Source: Undibacter mobilis (GTDB taxonomy: Bacteria > Pseudomonadota > Alphaproteobacteria > Rhizobiales > Xanthobacteraceae). From it: DNA of 64,000 nucleotides. Shown one piece after another: positions 25,309-44,932 of the stretch. The DNA is taken from contig NZ_QRGO01000001.1 of assembly GCF_003367195.1 (NCBI RefSeq), positions 2,714,501 through 2,778,500 of the forward strand, written 5' to 3'. The translations under genes and the position numbers were made by a program. Each line of letters starts with the position of its first letter. Position 1 is the stretch's first letter. Below the pieces are notes generated by a model, which worked only from the letters and a program-made list of their open reading frames with translations, was not told the DNA's origin and searched no databases.

Positions 25309-28300
25309 ATGGCGCAGACGTTCACCGGTCGCAAGCGCGTACGCAAATTTTTCGGGTCGATCAAAGAAGTTGCGGAGATGCCGAACCTCATCGAGGTTCA
25401 GAAGGCTTCCTATGACCAGTTCCTGATGGTCAATGAGCCGGAAGGCGGTCGTCTCGACGAAGGTCTGCAGGCCGTGTTCCGTTCGGTCTTCCCGATCTCG
25501 GACTTCTCCGGCTCGTCGATGCTGGAATTCGTCAAGTACGAGTTCGAACAGCCCAAGTACGATGTCGACGAGTGCCGCCAGCGTGGCATGACCTTTGCCG
25601 CGCCGCTGAAGGTGACGCTGCGCCTCATCGTGTTCGATATCGATGAAGAGACGGGCGCCAAGTCGGTCAAGGACATCAAGGAGCAGGATGTCTACATGGG
25701 CGATATCCCGCTCATGACGTCGAACGGCACCTTCATCGTCAACGGCACCGAGCGCGTCATCGTCTCGCAGATGCACCGTTCGCCGGGTGTATTCTTCGAT
25801 CACGACAAGGGCAAGACGCACTCGTCGGGCAAGCTGCTGTTCGCCGCCCGCATCATTCCGTATCGCGGTTCCTGGCTTGACGTCGAATTCGACGCCAAGG
25901 ACATCGTCTATGCGCGTATCGATCGCCGCCGCAAGATTCCGGTGACGTCGCTGCTCTACGCGCTCGGCCTCGACGGCGAGGCGATCCTCGCGACGTTCTA
26001 CAAGCACGTCAATTACAAGCGCACCAAGGACGGCTGGCGTGTGCCCTTCGATGCCAACCGCATGAAGGGCTACAAGGCGGTCAACGATCTCGTTGACGCC
26101 GACACCGGCAAGGTTGTGGTCGAAGCCGGCAAGAAGCTCTCGGTGCGTCAGGCTCGGCAGCTTGCGGAAAAAGGCCTCAAGGCGCTGCGCATGGCCGACG
26201 AGGAGCTGATCGGCCACTACGTCGCCGAAGACCTCGTCAACGTGAAGACTGGTGAGATCTATCTCGAAGCCGGCTCCGAACTCGATGAGAAGAACCTCAA
26301 GGTTCTCACTGAAGCCGGTTACAAGGAACTGCCGCTGCTCGACATCGACCACGTCAATGTCGGCGCCTACATCCGCAACACGCTGACGATCGACAAGAAC
26401 ATGACGCGCGAAGACGCGCTGTTCGACATCTATCGCGTCATGCGTCCGGGTGAGCCGCCGACGGTGGACACCGCCGAGGCGATGTTCCGTTCGCTGTTCT
26501 TCGACAGCGAGCGTTACGATCTTTCGGCCGTCGGTCGCGTGAAGATGAACATGCGCCTCGAGCTCGACGCGCCGGACACCATGCGCGTTCTGCGCAAGGA
26601 AGACATCCTCTCGGTCATCAAGACGCTGGTCGACCTGCGCGATGGCAAGGGCGAGATCGACGACATCGACAATCTCGGCAATCGCCGCGTGCGCTCGGTC
26701 GGCGAGCTCATGGAGAACCAGTACCGCATCGGTCTGTTGCGCATGGAGCGTGCGATCAAGGAGCGTATGTCGTCGGTCGATATCGACACCGTCATGCCGC
26801 AGGACCTGATCAACGCCAAGCCTGCCGCCGCCGCGGTGCGCGAATTCTTCGGCTCGTCGCAGCTCTCGCAGTTCATGGACCAGACCAACCCGCTCAGCGA
26901 GATCACCCATAAGCGCCGCCTGTCGGCGCTTGGCCCGGGCGGTCTGACGCGCGAGCGTGCAGGCTTCGAAGTGCGCGACGTGCATCCGACGCATTACGGC
27001 CGCATCTGCCCGATCGAAACGCCGGAAGGTCCGAACATCGGTCTGATCAACTCGCTCGCGACTTTCGCGCGCGTGAACAAGTATGGCTTCGTTGAGACGC
27101 CGTATCGCAAGGTGAAGGACGGCCGCGTCACCGACGAGGTGATCTATCTTTCGGCGGTGGAAGAGGGCCGTTACTCGGTCGCCCAGGCGAACGCTCCGGT
27201 CGACGCCAAGGGTAAGTTCACCGACGAGATGATTATCTGCCGCGACGGTTCGAACCGCGACGTTCACCCGGTTCCGCGGGAGAAGGTCGACTTCATGGAC
27301 GTGTCGCCGAAGCAGCTCGTGTCGGTCGCTGCGGCGCTCATCCCGTTCCTCGAGAACGATGACGCCAACCGCGCGCTGATGGGCTCGAACATGCAGCGCC
27401 AGGCGGTGCCGCTGGTTCGCGCCGAAGCGCCGTTCGTCGGCACCGGCATGGAAAGCGTCGTTGCCCGTGACTCGGGCGCGGCCATTGCCGCGCGCCGCGC
27501 CGGCGTCATCGACCAGGTAGACGCCACGCGTATCGTTGTGCGCGCCACCGGCGAGATGGACCCGACCAAGCCGGGCGTCGATATCTATCGGCTGATGAAG
27601 TACCAGCGCTCGAACCAATCGACCTGCATCAACCAGCGTCCGCTGGTGAAGGTCGGCGATCGCGTCGAAAAGGGCGACATCATCGCGGACGGTCCGTCGA
27701 CCGACCTCGGCGAACTCGCGCTCGGCCGCAACGTGCTCGTCGCGTTCATGCCGTGGAATGGCTACAACTTCGAAGACTCGATCCTGCTCTCCGAGCGGAT
27801 CGTGAAGGAAGACGTGTTCACCTCCATTCACATCGAAGAGTTCGAGGTGATGGCGCGTGACACCAAGCTCGGCCCCGAGGAAATCACTCGTGACATTCCG
27901 AACGTTTCGGAAGAAGCGCTGAAGAACCTCGACGAAGCCGGCATCGTATACATCGGGGCGGAAGTCCACGCCGGCGACATCCTCTGCGGCAAGATCACGC
28001 CGAAGGGCGAGAGCCCGATGACGCCGGAAGAAAAGCTTCTGCGCGCCATCTTCGGCGAGAAGGCCTCTGACGTTCGCGACACCTCGCTCCGCGTGCCTCC
28101 GGGCGTGCAGGGTACCGTCGTCGAAGTGCGGGTCTTCAACCGCCATGGCGTCGAGAAGGACGAGCGCGCGCTCGCCATCGAACGCGAGGAGATCGAGCGT
28201 CTCGCCAAGGACCGCGACGACGAGCAGGCGATCCTCGACCGTAACGTTTACGGCCGTCTCGCTGAACTGCTCGAAGGCCGTCAGGGCATTGCGGGTCCGA

Positions 28301-29439
28301 AGGGCTTCAAGAAGGACAGCAAGATTACCAAGGCGGTGCTGGATGAGTATCCGCGCTCGCAGTGGTGGCTGTTCGCTTCGCCGAACGACAAGCTGATGGC
28401 CGAGATCGAAGCGATCCGGAAGCAGTACGACGAGTCCAAGAAGCTGCTCGAGCAGCGCTTCCTCGACAAGGTCGAGAAGCTGCAGCGTGGCGACGAGCTG
28501 CCGCCCGGCGTGATGAAGATGGTCAAGGTCTTCGTTGCGGTGAAGCGCAAGATCCAGCCCGGCGACAAGATGGCCGGTCGTCACGGCAACAAGGGTGTGG
28601 TGTCGCGCATCGTGCCGATCGAGGACATGCCGTTCCTCGCCGACGGTACGCATGTCGATATCGTGCTCAATCCGCTCGGCGTGCCGAGCCGCATGAACGT
28701 GGGTCAGATCCTCGAGACGCATCTCGGCTGGGCTTGCGCCGGGCTCGGTCTTAAGATCGGGCAGGCGGTCGATGCCTATAATCTCAAGCACGACGCCAAG
28801 CCGCTCAAGGAGATGCTCAAGAAGGTCTATGGCGAAGACGAGACCATCAAGTCGCTCGACGAGGACGGCCTGATCGAACTCGGCAACAACCTTCGTCACG
28901 GCGTTCCGATTGCGACGCCAGTGTTCGACGGCGCCAAGGAAAGCGACATCGAGAGCATGCTCGAACTTGCGGGCCAGAACCAGTCGGGTCAGTCGACCGT
29001 CTATGACGGCCGCACCGGTGAGGCCTTCGATCGCAACGTCACGGTCGGCTACATCTACATGCTGAAGCTGCACCATCTCGTGGACGACAAGATCCACGCC
29101 CGTTCGATCGGTCCGTACTCGCTGGTTACCCAGCAGCCGCTCGGTGGCAAGGCGCAGTTCGGTGGCCAGCGTTTCGGCGAAATGGAGGTCTGGGCGCTCG
29201 AGGCTTACGGCGCCGCCTACACGTTGCAGGAAATGCTGACGGTGAAGTCGGACGACGTCGCCGGCCGCACCAAGGTGTACGAGGCGATCGTGCGCGGCGA
29301 CGACACGTTCGAAGCGGGTATCCCCGAGTCGTTCAACGTGCTGGTCAAGGAAATGCGTTCGCTCGGCCTCAACGTCGACCTGCACAACTCCAAGGCCCCG
29401 GGTCTCGGCCAGGGACCGACGGCGGAAGCCGCCGAATAA
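25309..29439 (+). CDS. rpoB: RNA polymerase beta subunit
   Basis: A 1376-residue catalytic subunit of RNA polymerase, the length usual in alphaproteobacteria. The rifampicin pocket starts at Phe514 with [20 protein letters not shown]. Positions equivalent to E. coli Asp516, His526 and Ser531 are the susceptible residues (D524, H534, S539). The [15 protein letters not shown] segment near the C-terminus is the conserved active-centre region. Codon choice is strongly biased toward C/G at third positions, typical of a highly expressed gene. rpoC follows after 97 bases. Confidence 0.99.
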   Translation: MAQTFTGRKRVRKFFGSIKEVAEMPNLIEVQKASYDQFLMVNEPEGGRLDEGLQAVFRSVFPISDFSGSSMLEFVKYEFEQPKYDVDECRQRGMTFAAPLKVTLRLIVFDIDEETGAKSVKDIKEQDVYMGDIPLMTSNGTFIVNGTERVIVSQMHRSPGVFFDHDKGKTHSSGKLLFAARIIPYRGSWLDVEFDAKDIVYARIDRRRKIPVTSLLYALGLDGEAILATFYKHVNYKRTKDGWRVPFDANRMKGYKAVNDLVDADTGKVVVEAGKKLSVRQARQLAEKGLKALRMADEELIGHYVAEDLVNVKTGEIYLEAGSELDEKNLKVLTEAGYKELPLLDIDHVNVGAYIRNTLTIDKNMTREDALFDIYRVMRPGEPPTVDTAEAMFRSLFFDSERYDLSAVGRVKMNMRLELDAPDTMRVLRKEDILSVIKTLVDLRDGKGEIDDIDNLGNRRVRSVGELMENQYRIGLLRMERAIKERMSSVDIDTVMPQDLINAKPAAAAVREFFGSSQLSQFMDQTNPLSEITHKRRLSALGPGGLTRERAGFEVRDVHPTHYGRICPIETPEGPNIGLINSLATFARVNKYGFVETPYRKVKDGRVTDEVIYLSAVEEGRYSVAQANAPVDAKGKFTDEMIICRDGSNRDVHPVPREKVDFMDVSPKQLVSVAAALIPFLENDDANRALMGSNMQRQAVPLVRAEAPFVGTGMESVVARDSGAAIAARRAGVIDQVDATRIVVRATGEMDPTKPGVDIYRLMKYQRSNQSTCINQRPLVKVGDRVEKGDIIADGPSTDLGELALGRNVLVAFMPWNGYNFEDSILLSERIVKEDVFTSIHIEEFEVMARDTKLGPEEITRDIPNVSEEALKNLDEAGIVYIGAEVHAGDILCGKITPKGESPMTPEEKLLRAIFGEKASDVRDTSLRVPPGVQGTVVEVRVFNRHGVEKDERALAIEREEIERLAKDRDDEQAILDRNVYGRLAELLEGRQGIAGPKGFKKDSKITKAVLDEYPRSQWWLFASPNDKLMAEIEAIRKQYDESKKLLEQRFLDKVEKLQRGDELPPGVMKMVKVFVAVKRKIQPGDKMAGRHGNKGVVSRIVPIEDMPFLADGTHVDIVLNPLGVPSRMNVGQILETHLGWACAGLGLKIGQAVDAYNLKHDAKPLKEMLKKVYGEDETIKSLDEDGLIELGNNLRHGVPIATPVFDGAKESDIESMLELAGQNQSGQSTVYDGRTGEAFDRNVTVGYIYMLKLHHLVDDKIHARSIGPYSLVTQQPLGGKAQFGGQRFGEMEVWALEAYGAAYTLQEMLTVKSDDVAGRTKVYEAIVRGDDTFEAGIPESFNVLVKEMRSLGLNVDLHNSKAPGLGQGPTAEAAE

Positions 29440-29536
29440 CAAGAGCGATTGCCGGGCCCGTCACGGACGCGGCCCGGCGTTCACGCCTTTGTTTTGAATT
29501 TGCGGCCGGCGGCATGCCGGCATAGCGGAGAAGAAT

Positions 29537-33745
<4,209 letters not shown>

Positions 33746-33783
33746 GCCAGCAGACGGTTGGCTTCGCCCGACGCGACAAGATC

Positions 33784-33811
33784 AAAGGCCGCCCTCCGGG
33801 GCGGCCTTTTT
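33784..33811 (+). terminator. intrinsic terminator after rpoC
   Basis: AAAGGCCGCCC and GGGCGGCCTTT form a perfect 11-bp stem with a TCCG loop, followed by TT. It ends the rplJL-rpoBC unit. Confidence 0.93.
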
Positions 33812-33953
33812 GTGCCTGTTCGGGTCATGGTGACCGCTGCGACACATCTCGGGCGTCAGAAAATCCTCAGAACCTTTGCCAAAATATCAGGCCGGCTCTC
33901 AGGACTTCCGAACGGAAAAGGCGGAGTGGTGCGGCTCCAACAGGAGATTCGCA

Positions 33954-34232
33954 ATGAAGCTGCCGATCCTCACCCTTGCCGCTGCCATGACCTTCGGCCT
34001 TATTTTGGCCGGCGGTCCCGCCCGCGCCGATTCCGACGACGCGAAGTGGGTGGCGCAGTGCGTCAAGGACAACAAGGACGAAGGCCAGACGGTCGAGGTG
34101 ATTACGTCCTATTGCACCTGCATGAACAACAAGATGTCGTCCAACGAGACGCGCTCGATCACGCAGTGGGAGAAAGCAAACAAGCGCGAGATGGAAGCCT
34201 GCTCCACCCAGGCGGGCTGGAAGGGCCGCTAG
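33954..34232 (+). CDS. small secreted four-cysteine protein, function unknown
   Basis: A 92-residue protein with a clear signal peptide (MKLPILTLAAAMTFGLILAG, cleavage expected after ARA at 25). The mature part of about 67 residues has Cys36, Cys54, Cys56 and Cys83, including a CTC motif, and is mostly charged helix. Two disulfides in the periplasm are plausible. AGGAG lies 7 bases before the ATG, which fixes the start. I do not recognise the family. It stands alone between rpoC and a glucosidase, all on one strand. Confidence 0.8.
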   Translation: MKLPILTLAAAMTFGLILAGGPARADSDDAKWVAQCVKDNKDEGQTVEVITSYCTCMNNKMSSNETRSITQWEKANKREMEACSTQAGWKGR

Positions 34233-34286
34233 TCCGCCTTCGGGATCTGTCATACGCCAGTTACGCATGGGCCGGTACACCGGCTC

Positions 34287-35870
34287 ATGCACTGGTGGCA
34301 GACAGGCGTCATCTATCAAATCTACCCGCGCTCGTTTCAGGACGAAAACGGCGACGGCGTCGGCGACCTCAAGGGCATTACGCGCCGGCTCGACTATGTC
34401 GCCGGGCTCGGCGTCGACGCGGTGTGGCTGTCACCGGTCTTTGTCTCGCCGATGGCGGATTTCGGCTACGACATCGCCGATCACACGGCGATTGATCCCT
34501 TGTTCGGCACGCTCGAGGATTTCGACGCGCTGCTTGAGCGTGCGCACGAGCTCGGACTTAAGGTCATCCTCGACCTCGTGCCCAACCACACGTCGAACCG
34601 GCATCCGTGGTTTATGGAAAGCCGGGTGTCGCGACAGGCGGCCAAAAGAGACTGGTATATCTGGCGTAACGGCGCGCCCGAAGGCGGTCCGCCGAACAAC
34701 TGGCTGTCCGAATTTGGTGGCTCCGCCTGGCAGTACGATGAGGCGACGGATCAATATTACTACCATGCCTTCCTGAAAGATCAGCCGGACCTCAACTGGC
34801 GCAGCGCCGCGGTGCGCGCGGCCATGCACGACGTGATGCGATTCTGGCTCGACCGCGGCGTTGATGGCTTCCGCGTCGATGTGATGTGGCATCTGATCAA
34901 GGACGCGGCGTTTCGCGACAACCCGACAAATCCGGATTGGCAGGAAGGCGAGGCGGCGTATCGCCGTCTGTTGCCGCTCCATTCGACCGACCAGCCCGAG
35001 GTGCAGGACGTCGTCCGCGGACTACGCGCCGTGATTGACGAGTATCCGGATCGCGTCTTGATCGGCGAGATCTACCTGCCGGTCGAGAAGCTGGTCGCTT
35101 ACTACGGCGATGAAAGACTGGCCGGCGCGCATCTGCCGTTTAATTTCGCGCTCATTGAGACGCCGTGGGAGGCGAGGGCCATCGCAGCGCTGATCGAGCG
35201 CTATGAAGCGGCCTTGCCGGTCGGCGCCTGGCCGAATTGGGTGCTCGGCAACCACGATCGGCCACGTCTGGCCAGCCGCGTGGGCGAGGCGCAGGCGAGG
35301 GTGGCGGCCATGCTGCTGCTGACGCTGCGGGGCACGCCAACGCTCTACTACGGCGACGAGCTGGGGCTGCCGCAGGTCTCTATCCCGAGCCACCGGGTGC
35401 GCGATCCCTGGGGCATCAACGTGCCGGGCAGTGGCCGCGACGGCTGCCGGACACCGATGCCTTGGGACGGTTCGCGGTTCGGCGGTTTCTCCGATGCCGA
35501 GCCCTGGCTGCCGCTCATTCCTGACGCGGAGATTCGCAACGTCGCTTCCCAGGATACCGATTCTGGCTCCTTACTCAGCCTCTACCGGCGGCTGATCGTC
35601 CTGCGGCGGACCCAACCGGCGCTCAGCCGCGGCACCTATAGGCCAGTGGCCCAGTCCGGCGGGGCGCTGGCCTTCGAGCGCCGGACCGATGGGAATCGTT
35701 TGGTCGTGGCGCTCGACCTCGGCGGCCGCGGTGCAGAATTACCCGTTGAATCAGGGTGTTGGGCCGGCACCGTGGTGCTCGGAACGGCACCAGACCGCGA
35801 AGGCGAGGCGGTCGCCGGCCGCGTCGTCTTGCGTCCGAACGAAGGGCTCATCATATGTTGCCGCGGGTGA
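34287..35870 (+). CDS. GH13 alpha-glucosidase / oligo-1,6-glucosidase family enzyme
   Basis: A 527-residue (beta/alpha)8-barrel glycoside hydrolase without signal peptide, so cytoplasmic. The four GH13 regions are present: DLVPNH (96-101), GFRVDV with nucleophile Asp198, GEIY with acid/base Glu261, and NHD with Asp324. The calcium-type loop QDENGDGVGDLKG near the N-terminus and the C-terminal beta domain (about 440-527) are intact. It should cleave alpha-1,4 or 1,6 glucosidic bonds of short oligosaccharides or sucrose-like substrates. No ribosome site is obvious before the ATG. No transporter or regulator gene accompanies it. Confidence 0.93.
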   Translation: MHWWQTGVIYQIYPRSFQDENGDGVGDLKGITRRLDYVAGLGVDAVWLSPVFVSPMADFGYDIADHTAIDPLFGTLEDFDALLERAHELGLKVILDLVPNHTSNRHPWFMESRVSRQAAKRDWYIWRNGAPEGGPPNNWLSEFGGSAWQYDEATDQYYYHAFLKDQPDLNWRSAAVRAAMHDVMRFWLDRGVDGFRVDVMWHLIKDAAFRDNPTNPDWQEGEAAYRRLLPLHSTDQPEVQDVVRGLRAVIDEYPDRVLIGEIYLPVEKLVAYYGDERLAGAHLPFNFALIETPWEARAIAALIERYEAALPVGAWPNWVLGNHDRPRLASRVGEAQARVAAMLLLTLRGTPTLYYGDELGLPQVSIPSHRVRDPWGINVPGSGRDGCRTPMPWDGSRFGGFSDAEPWLPLIPDAEIRNVASQDTDSGSLLSLYRRLIVLRRTQPALSRGTYRPVAQSGGALAFERRTDGNRLVVALDLGGRGAELPVESGCWAGTVVLGTAPDREGEAVAGRVVLRPNEGLIICCRG

Positions 35871-36339
35871 GGCCATTGCGACGCAAAGCTGCGGCCGGCT
35901 TAAGGTTTTCGGGGCTTTTTCGCCTTGACTTCAAATGACCTGGCCGATACACACCACCCACTTTTCGACAGGCGGTGAGCTTCGTCTGATCGGAACGGCC
36001 GCCCGGGCCATCCACTGAAAATCCTACAGGTTTTCGCGGGTTTCCGGCGCCTTCGCCTCGATCAAAGAAGCTCAAACGCTGTCGCTGACAGCCACTGTCA
36101 GTTCAGACGTGAACGGATGCTCGTCATCTCGCGATGACATGCGTTCGTCAGAACGGGAAAGCGCCCCCGCTGATTGAAAGCGGATGGCGCGATTTCGTTT
36201 TGCGTGCCGAGAACGCACGGAAAGAGAACGCGCGGCCTTCGCGGGCCGCACGACGACGATGCCGGGCGCAAACCTGTAATGGGTTGGGCTCACAACAATT
36301 CCGGACCTGCAAAGGTTCAACACGTAACGAAGGCGAACG
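35871..36339 (+). other. intergenic region upstream of the str operon
   Basis: A 469-base region without a credible gene. It holds a candidate promoter near 35925 and two hairpins: CTGACAG-CCA-CTGTCAG at 36085-36101 and GCGGCC/GGCCGC at 36232-36249. The long untranslated leader (about 380 bases if the promoter is right) could carry ribosomal-protein feedback control of rpsL-rpsG. Confidence 0.5.
35925..35953 (+). promoter_or_regulatory. candidate str operon promoter
   Basis: A -35 TTGACT at 35925-35930 is followed, 17 bases on, by TACACA (or GATACA at 15 bases). The -35 is good and the -10 poor. Position upstream of rpsL-rpsG-fusA-tuf supports it. Confidence 0.45.
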
Positions 36340-37193
<854 letters not shown>

Positions 37194-37223
37194 CAGCGGC
37201 GCACGAATTCAGGAACGACGACT

Positions 37224-39302
<2,079 letters not shown>

Positions 39303-39343
39303 GCAGCGACAGGGAATCAGAAAGTTTCTGAACGGAGAGATCC

Positions 39344-40534
<1,191 letters not shown>

Positions 40535-40547
40535 GCAAGTCGCTTGG

Positions 40548-40572
40548 GCCCCCGTCCGAACAGGGCGGGGGC
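40548..40572 (+). other. GC-rich hairpin after tuf
   Basis: GCCCCCG-TCC pairs with GGG-CGGGGGC (one G-U) around GAACA, a 10-bp stem 14 bases after the tuf stop. No T tract follows. It may act as a stabiliser or partial terminator, or be part of the S10 leader, where L4 autoregulation occurs in enterobacteria. Confidence 0.5.
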
Positions 40573-40693
40573 TCGGCAATCCTGACTGGAGGCGGGGGCC
40601 GATCTTTCCCGTTTCCGCGCAGGGACAACGAGTCGATAGCGAATACTGGATCATCCGTTTGAACGGATGATGACAGTCCAGAGAGACAGACAA

Positions 40694-41002
40694 ATGAACG
40701 GCCAGAATATTCGGATCCGGCTCAAGGCGTTCGACCATCGCGTGCTCGATGCGTCGACGCGCGAGATCGTCAACACCGCCAAGCGCACCGGCGCGCAGGT
40801 GCGTGGGCCGATTCCGCTTCCGACGCGCATCGAGAAGTTCACCGTGAACCGCTCGCCGCACGTCGACAAGAAGAGCCGTGAACAGTTCGAGATGCGCACG
40901 CACAAGCGCCTTTTGGACATCGTCGATCCGACGCCGCAGACCGTGGACGCGCTGATGAAGCTCGACCTGGCGGCCGGTGTCGACGTCGAGATCAAGCTTT
41001 AA
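40694..41002 (+). CDS. rpsJ: 30S ribosomal protein S10 (NusE)
   Basis: 102 residues from ATG at 40694, matching the family start [28 protein letters not shown] lies upstream. It has roles in the 30S head and, as NusE, in antitermination and NusG bridging. An in-frame start at 40667 would add 9 non-family residues and is rejected. First gene of the S10 block. Confidence 0.98.
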   Translation: MNGQNIRIRLKAFDHRVLDASTREIVNTAKRTGAQVRGPIPLPTRIEKFTVNRSPHVDKKSREQFEMRTHKRLLDIVDPTPQTVDALMKLDLAAGVDVEIKL

Positions 41003-41024
41003 GGCCGGGTGAGGGATTAAAAAG

Positions 41025-41753
41025 ATGCGCACGGGTGTCGTCGCACAAAAATTGGGTATGACCCGGCTGTTCACCGATGGCGGTGAGCACGTTCCGGTCA
41101 CGGTGCTCCGCCTCGCGGAGTGCCAGGTCGTCGCCCACCGTTCCAAGGACAAGGACGGTTACGTCGCGCTGCAGCTCGGTTCGGGCGCGCGTCGCGCCGG
41201 CAATATGAGCAAGGCCGATCGTGGTTACTTCGCCAAGGCGAAGGTCGAGCCGAAGCGCAAACTTGCCGAATTCCGCGTCGACGAAGCCGGGCTGATCCCG
41301 GTCGGTGCGGAAATCACGGCCGATCACTTCATCGAAGGCCAGTTTGTCGATGTCTGCGGCATTTCGGTCGGTAAGGGCTTTGCCGGCGGTATGAAGCGCT
41401 GGAATTTCCGCGGTCTGCGCGCCTCGCACGGTGTGTCGATCTCGCACCGGTCGATCGGTTCGACCGGCGGCCGTCAGGATCCGGGCAAGACCTTCAAGAA
41501 CAAAAAAATGGCGGGCCACATGGGCTCCGACCGCGTCACCACGCTCAACCTCAAAGTCGCCAAGATCGACGTCGCGCGTGGCCTGATCATGGTCGAAGGC
41601 GCGGTGCCGGGCTCCAAGGGTGGCTGGATCACCGTGCGCGATGCGGTGAAGAAGAAGTTGCCGAAGGAAGCCGCCAAGCCTGGCAAGTTCCGTTTGGCTG
41701 ACAGCGCCGAGGCTCCGGCCACCGAGGCCCCCGCCGAGAAGGAGGGCGCATAA
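41025..41753 (+). CDS. rplC: 50S ribosomal protein L3
   Basis: 242 residues, slightly longer than E. coli L3 (209). The difference is mainly an acidic/Ala-rich C-terminal tail ([13 protein letters not shown]) often seen in alphaproteobacteria. The core [24 protein letters not shown] approaches the peptidyl transferase centre. One base separates its stop from the rplD ATG. Confidence 0.97.
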   Translation: MRTGVVAQKLGMTRLFTDGGEHVPVTVLRLAECQVVAHRSKDKDGYVALQLGSGARRAGNMSKADRGYFAKAKVEPKRKLAEFRVDEAGLIPVGAEITADHFIEGQFVDVCGISVGKGFAGGMKRWNFRGLRASHGVSISHRSIGSTGGRQDPGKTFKNKKMAGHMGSDRVTTLNLKVAKIDVARGLIMVEGAVPGSKGGWITVRDAVKKKLPKEAAKPGKFRLADSAEAPATEAPAEKEGA

Positions 41754-41754
41754 T

Positions 41755-42375
41755 ATGGATCTCAAGATCACCACGTTCGAAGGCAAGGAAGCCGGTTCGG
41801 TGAAGGTGTCGGACGACATCTTCGGCCTCGAGCCGCGCGCCGATATCATTCAGCGCTGCGTCAACTGGCAGCTCGCCCGTCGTCAGCGCGGTACGCACAA
41901 GACCAAGGATCGTTCCGAGATCTGGCGTACCGGCAAGAAGATGTACGGTCAGAAGGGCACTGGCGGCGCCCGTCACGGCTCGGCCCGCGTGCCGCAGTTC
42001 CGCGGCGGCGGTCGTGCCTTCGGTCCGGTCGTGCGCAGCCATGCCATCGACCTGCCGAAGAAGGTGCGGGCGCTGGCGCTCAAGCACGCCCTGTCGTCGA
42101 AGGCCAAGGATGGTGCCATTGTCATCGTCGACAAGGCGTCGCTGGCGGAAGCCAAGACCAAGGCGCTCATCGCGCAGTTCGGCAAGCTGTCGCTGGCCAA
42201 TGCGCTTATCATTGACGGCGCCGAGCTCGAGGCGAACTTCGCCATCGCGGCGCGCAACATCCCGAACATCGACGTGCTGCCGATCCAGGGCATCAACGTT
42301 TACGACATCATGCGGCGTAAGACGCTGGTCCTCACCAAGGCCGCCGTCGACGCGCTGGAGGCGCGGTTCAAATGA
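41755..42375 (+). CDS. rplD: 50S ribosomal protein L4
   Basis: 206 residues. The extended loop ([20 protein letters not shown] and [17 protein letters not shown], about 47-90) lines the exit tunnel. The L4 of E. coli also represses the S10 operon; an equivalent here is unproven. Overlaps rplW by four bases (ATGA). Confidence 0.98.
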   Translation: MDLKITTFEGKEAGSVKVSDDIFGLEPRADIIQRCVNWQLARRQRGTHKTKDRSEIWRTGKKMYGQKGTGGARHGSARVPQFRGGGRAFGPVVRSHAIDLPKKVRALALKHALSSKAKDGAIVIVDKASLAEAKTKALIAQFGKLSLANALIIDGAELEANFAIAARNIPNIDVLPIQGINVYDIMRRKTLVLTKAAVDALEARFK

Positions 42376-42671
42376 GCACCAGCGATCCCCGTCATTACGA
42401 CGTCATTCTGTCGCCCGTGATCACCGAAAAGGCGACCATGGCGTCCGAGTTCAACAAGGTGACCTTCAAGGTCCGTCGCGACGCGACCAAGCCGCAGATC
42501 AAGGAAGCGGTCGAGAAGCTGTTCGACGTGAAGGTCAAGAACGTCAATACGCTGGTCCGTCAGGGCAAGATCAAGGCGTTCCGCAATAGGCTCGGACAGC
42601 AGTCCGACGTGAAGCGCGCGGTCGTGACCCTCGAAGAGGGCCATCGCATCGACGTGACCACGGGTCTGTAA
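42372..42671 (+). CDS. rplW: 50S ribosomal protein L23
   Basis: 99 residues, standard, with [15 protein letters not shown] at the N-terminus. It forms the docking site for trigger factor and SRP at the tunnel exit. Ten bases separate it from rplB. Confidence 0.98.
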   Translation: MSTSDPRHYDVILSPVITEKATMASEFNKVTFKVRRDATKPQIKEAVEKLFDVKVKNVNTLVRQGKIKAFRNRLGQQSDVKRAVVTLEEGHRIDVTTGL

Positions 42672-42681
42672 GAGGTCGGCG

Positions 42682-43518
42682 ATGGCACTCAAGACATACA
42701 ATCCGACGACCCCAAGCCAGCGTCATCTGGTCAACGTCGATCGTACGACCCTCTACAAGGGCGCGCCCGTTAAGGCGCTCACCGAAGGTCAGCACTCGAC
42801 CGGCGGCCGCAACAACCACGGCCGCATCACGTCGCGCTTCCGCGGCGGCGGTCACAAGCAGGCCTATCGCAAGATCGATTTCCGCCGCGCCAAGATGGAT
42901 ATGGTCGCGACGGTCGAGCGCCTGGAGTACGATCCGAACCGCACCGCTTTCATCGCACTGATCAAGTACGAGGACGGTGAGCTGTCTTATATCCTGGCGC
43001 CGCAGCGTCTGGCCCCGGGCGATAAGGTGATCTCGGCCGAGCAGGCCGACGTGAAGCCGGGCAATGCGATGCCGCTCGGCGCCATTCCGGTCGGCACCAT
43101 CGTGCACAACGTTGAACTGAAGATCGGCAAGGGCGGTCAGCTCGCGCGTTCGGCCGGCACCTATGTGCAGATCGTCGGTCGCGACCAGGACTACGTGATC
43201 CTGCGTCTGTCGACGTCGGAGCAGCGCCTTGTACACGGCCGCTGCATGGCCACCATCGGCGCCGTGTCAAACCCGGACAACATGAACACGACGATCGGCA
43301 AGGCCGGACGTCAGCGCTGGCGCGGCCGTATGCCGCACAACCGCGGCATCATGATGAACCCGGTCGACCATCCGCACGGCGGTCGTACCAAGGGCGGCAA
43401 GCACTGGGTCACTCCGTGGGGCAAGCCGACCAAGGGCGCCAAGACGCGCAAGAACAAGCGCACCAACAAATTCATTATGGTCAGCCGTCATGACCGTAAG
43501 AAGAAGCAGCAGCAGTAG
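42682..43518 (+). CDS. rplB: 50S ribosomal protein L2
   Basis: 278 residues, standard. Conserved [18 protein letters not shown] near the N-terminus and [18 protein letters not shown] C-terminal loop (here [18 protein letters not shown]) that contacts the peptidyl transferase region. Very basic C-terminus (KNKRTNKF...KKKQQQ). Confidence 0.98.
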   Translation: MALKTYNPTTPSQRHLVNVDRTTLYKGAPVKALTEGQHSTGGRNNHGRITSRFRGGGHKQAYRKIDFRRAKMDMVATVERLEYDPNRTAFIALIKYEDGELSYILAPQRLAPGDKVISAEQADVKPGNAMPLGAIPVGTIVHNVELKIGKGGQLARSAGTYVQIVGRDQDYVILRLSTSEQRLVHGRCMATIGAVSNPDNMNTTIGKAGRQRWRGRMPHNRGIMMNPVDHPHGGRTKGGKHWVTPWGKPTKGAKTRKNKRTNKFIMVSRHDRKKKQQQ

Positions 43519-43529
43519 GATTTAGAGCG

Positions 43530-43808
43530 ATGACCCGTTCAGCCTGGAAAGGCCCTTTCGTCGACGGCTTTCTGCTCAAGAAAGCGGAAGCCGCGCGCGC
43601 GTCGGGCCGCCACGAGATGATCAAGATCTGGAGCCGGCGCTCGACCATCCTGCCGCAGTTCGTCGGCCTGAACTTCACCGTCTACAACGGTCAGAAGCAC
43701 GTTCCGGTGCAGGTGACTGAGGAAATGGTGGGCCACAAGTTCGGCGAGTTCTCGCCGAGCCGTACGTTCCACGGCCACAGCGCCGATCGCAAGGCGAAGA
43801 AGGCCTGA
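43530..43808 (+). CDS. rpsS: 30S ribosomal protein S19
   Basis: 92 residues, standard. [16 protein letters not shown] and [20 protein letters not shown] are diagnostic. It binds the 30S head with S13. Ten bases precede rplV. Confidence 0.98.
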   Translation: MTRSAWKGPFVDGFLLKKAEAARASGRHEMIKIWSRRSTILPQFVGLNFTVYNGQKHVPVQVTEEMVGHKFGEFSPSRTFHGHSADRKAKKA

Positions 43809-43818
43809 GGATAGAGAA

Positions 43819-44205
43819 ATGGGCAAGCGTTCACGCGATCGGGATCTCCCGAACAACGAAGCCAAGGCTGTGACCCGTAACATTCGGGTGTCGCCGCAGA
43901 AGCTCAATCTCGTCGCGCAGATGATCCGCGGCAAGAAGGTCGCGGGCGCGCTCGCCGACCTGGAATTCTCGCGCAAGCGCATCGCGAAAGACGTGCGCAA
44001 GTGCCTCGAATCGGCGATCGCCAACGCCGAGAACAATCACGACCTCGACGTCGACGATCTCATCGTCGCCGAGGCTCACGTCGGAAAATCGCTTGTGATG
44101 AAGCGCTTTTCCCCGCGCGGCCGTGGCCGCGTCGGTCAAATCCTGAAGCCGTTTTCGCATCTGACGATCATCGTTCGTCAGGTCGAAGCCGCGGCCGAAG
44201 CCTGA
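43819..44205 (+). CDS. rplV: 50S ribosomal protein L22
   Basis: 128 residues, about 18 longer than E. coli L22 through the N-terminus ([17 protein letters not shown]), a common alphaproteobacterial form. The beta-hairpin segment [22 protein letters not shown] reaches the exit tunnel. It ends 11 bases before rpsC. Confidence 0.97.
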   Translation: MGKRSRDRDLPNNEAKAVTRNIRVSPQKLNLVAQMIRGKKVAGALADLEFSRKRIAKDVRKCLESAIANAENNHDLDVDDLIVAEAHVGKSLVMKRFSPRGRGRVGQILKPFSHLTIIVRQVEAAAEA

Positions 44206-44216
44206 GGAGGCTTTCA

Positions 44217-44921
44217 GTGGGTCAAAAAATCAATCCGATCGGTCTGCGCCTCGGCATCAACCGCACTTGGGATTCGCGCTGGTTCGCGAACAAGACCGAG
44301 TACGGCACGCTGTTGCACGAGGACATCAAGATCCGCGCAGCTCTGATGAAGGAGCTCAAGCAGGCCGCGGTGTCCAAGATCATCATCGAGCGCCCGCACA
44401 AGAAGTGCCGCGTAACCGTTCACTCGGCCCGGCCGGGCGTCGTGATCGGCAAGAAGGGCGCCGACATCGAGAAGCTGCGCAAGACCGTCGCCAAGCTCAC
44501 CGACAGCGACGTCGTCATCAACATCGTCGAAATCCGCAAGCCGGAGCTCGACGCGCAGCTGGTCGCCGAGTCGATCGCGCAGCAGCTCGAGCGCCGCGTC
44601 GCTTTCCGCCGCGCCATGAAGCGCGCGGTGCAGTCGGCGATGCGCCTGGGTGCCGAAGGCATCCGTATCAACTGCTCGGGCCGCCTCGGCGGTTCGGAAA
44701 TCGCGCGCATGGAGTGGTACCGCGAAGGTCGCGTGCCGCTGCACACCCTGCGCGCCGACGTCGATTACGGCGTCGCCACCGCCTTCACCACATTCGGTAC
44801 CTGCGGCGTCAAGGTCTGGATCTTCAAGGGCGAAATCCTCGAGCACGATCCGATGGCTCAGGACAAGAAGCTCGCCGAAGGCGATACCGGCGGTCGTCCG
44901 CGCCGCGATAACGCCGCGTAA
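44217..44921 (+). CDS. rpsC: 30S ribosomal protein S3
   Basis: 234 residues from a GTG start at 44217 with an excellent GAGGAGG 7 bases upstream. The KH domain contains [12 protein letters not shown], and the C-terminal domain ends DNAA. The N-terminus [13 protein letters not shown] matches the family exactly. An upstream in-frame extension to 44001 lies inside rplV and is rejected. It helps form the mRNA entry channel. Confidence 0.97.
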   Translation: MGQKINPIGLRLGINRTWDSRWFANKTEYGTLLHEDIKIRAALMKELKQAAVSKIIIERPHKKCRVTVHSARPGVVIGKKGADIEKLRKTVAKLTDSDVVINIVEIRKPELDAQLVAESIAQQLERRVAFRRAMKRAVQSAMRLGAEGIRINCSGRLGGSEIARMEWYREGRVPLHTLRADVDYGVATAFTTFGTCGVKVWIFKGEILEHDPMAQDKKLAEGDTGGRPRRDNAA

Positions 44922-44932
44922 GAGATAAAGTC

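Noticed and set aside
25201..29442. Minus-strand open frame of 1413 codons covering rpoB
   Set aside because: Mirror of strong third-position C/G bias in rpoB; composition is Asp/His/Arg/Val rich with no motifs, and no ribosome site.
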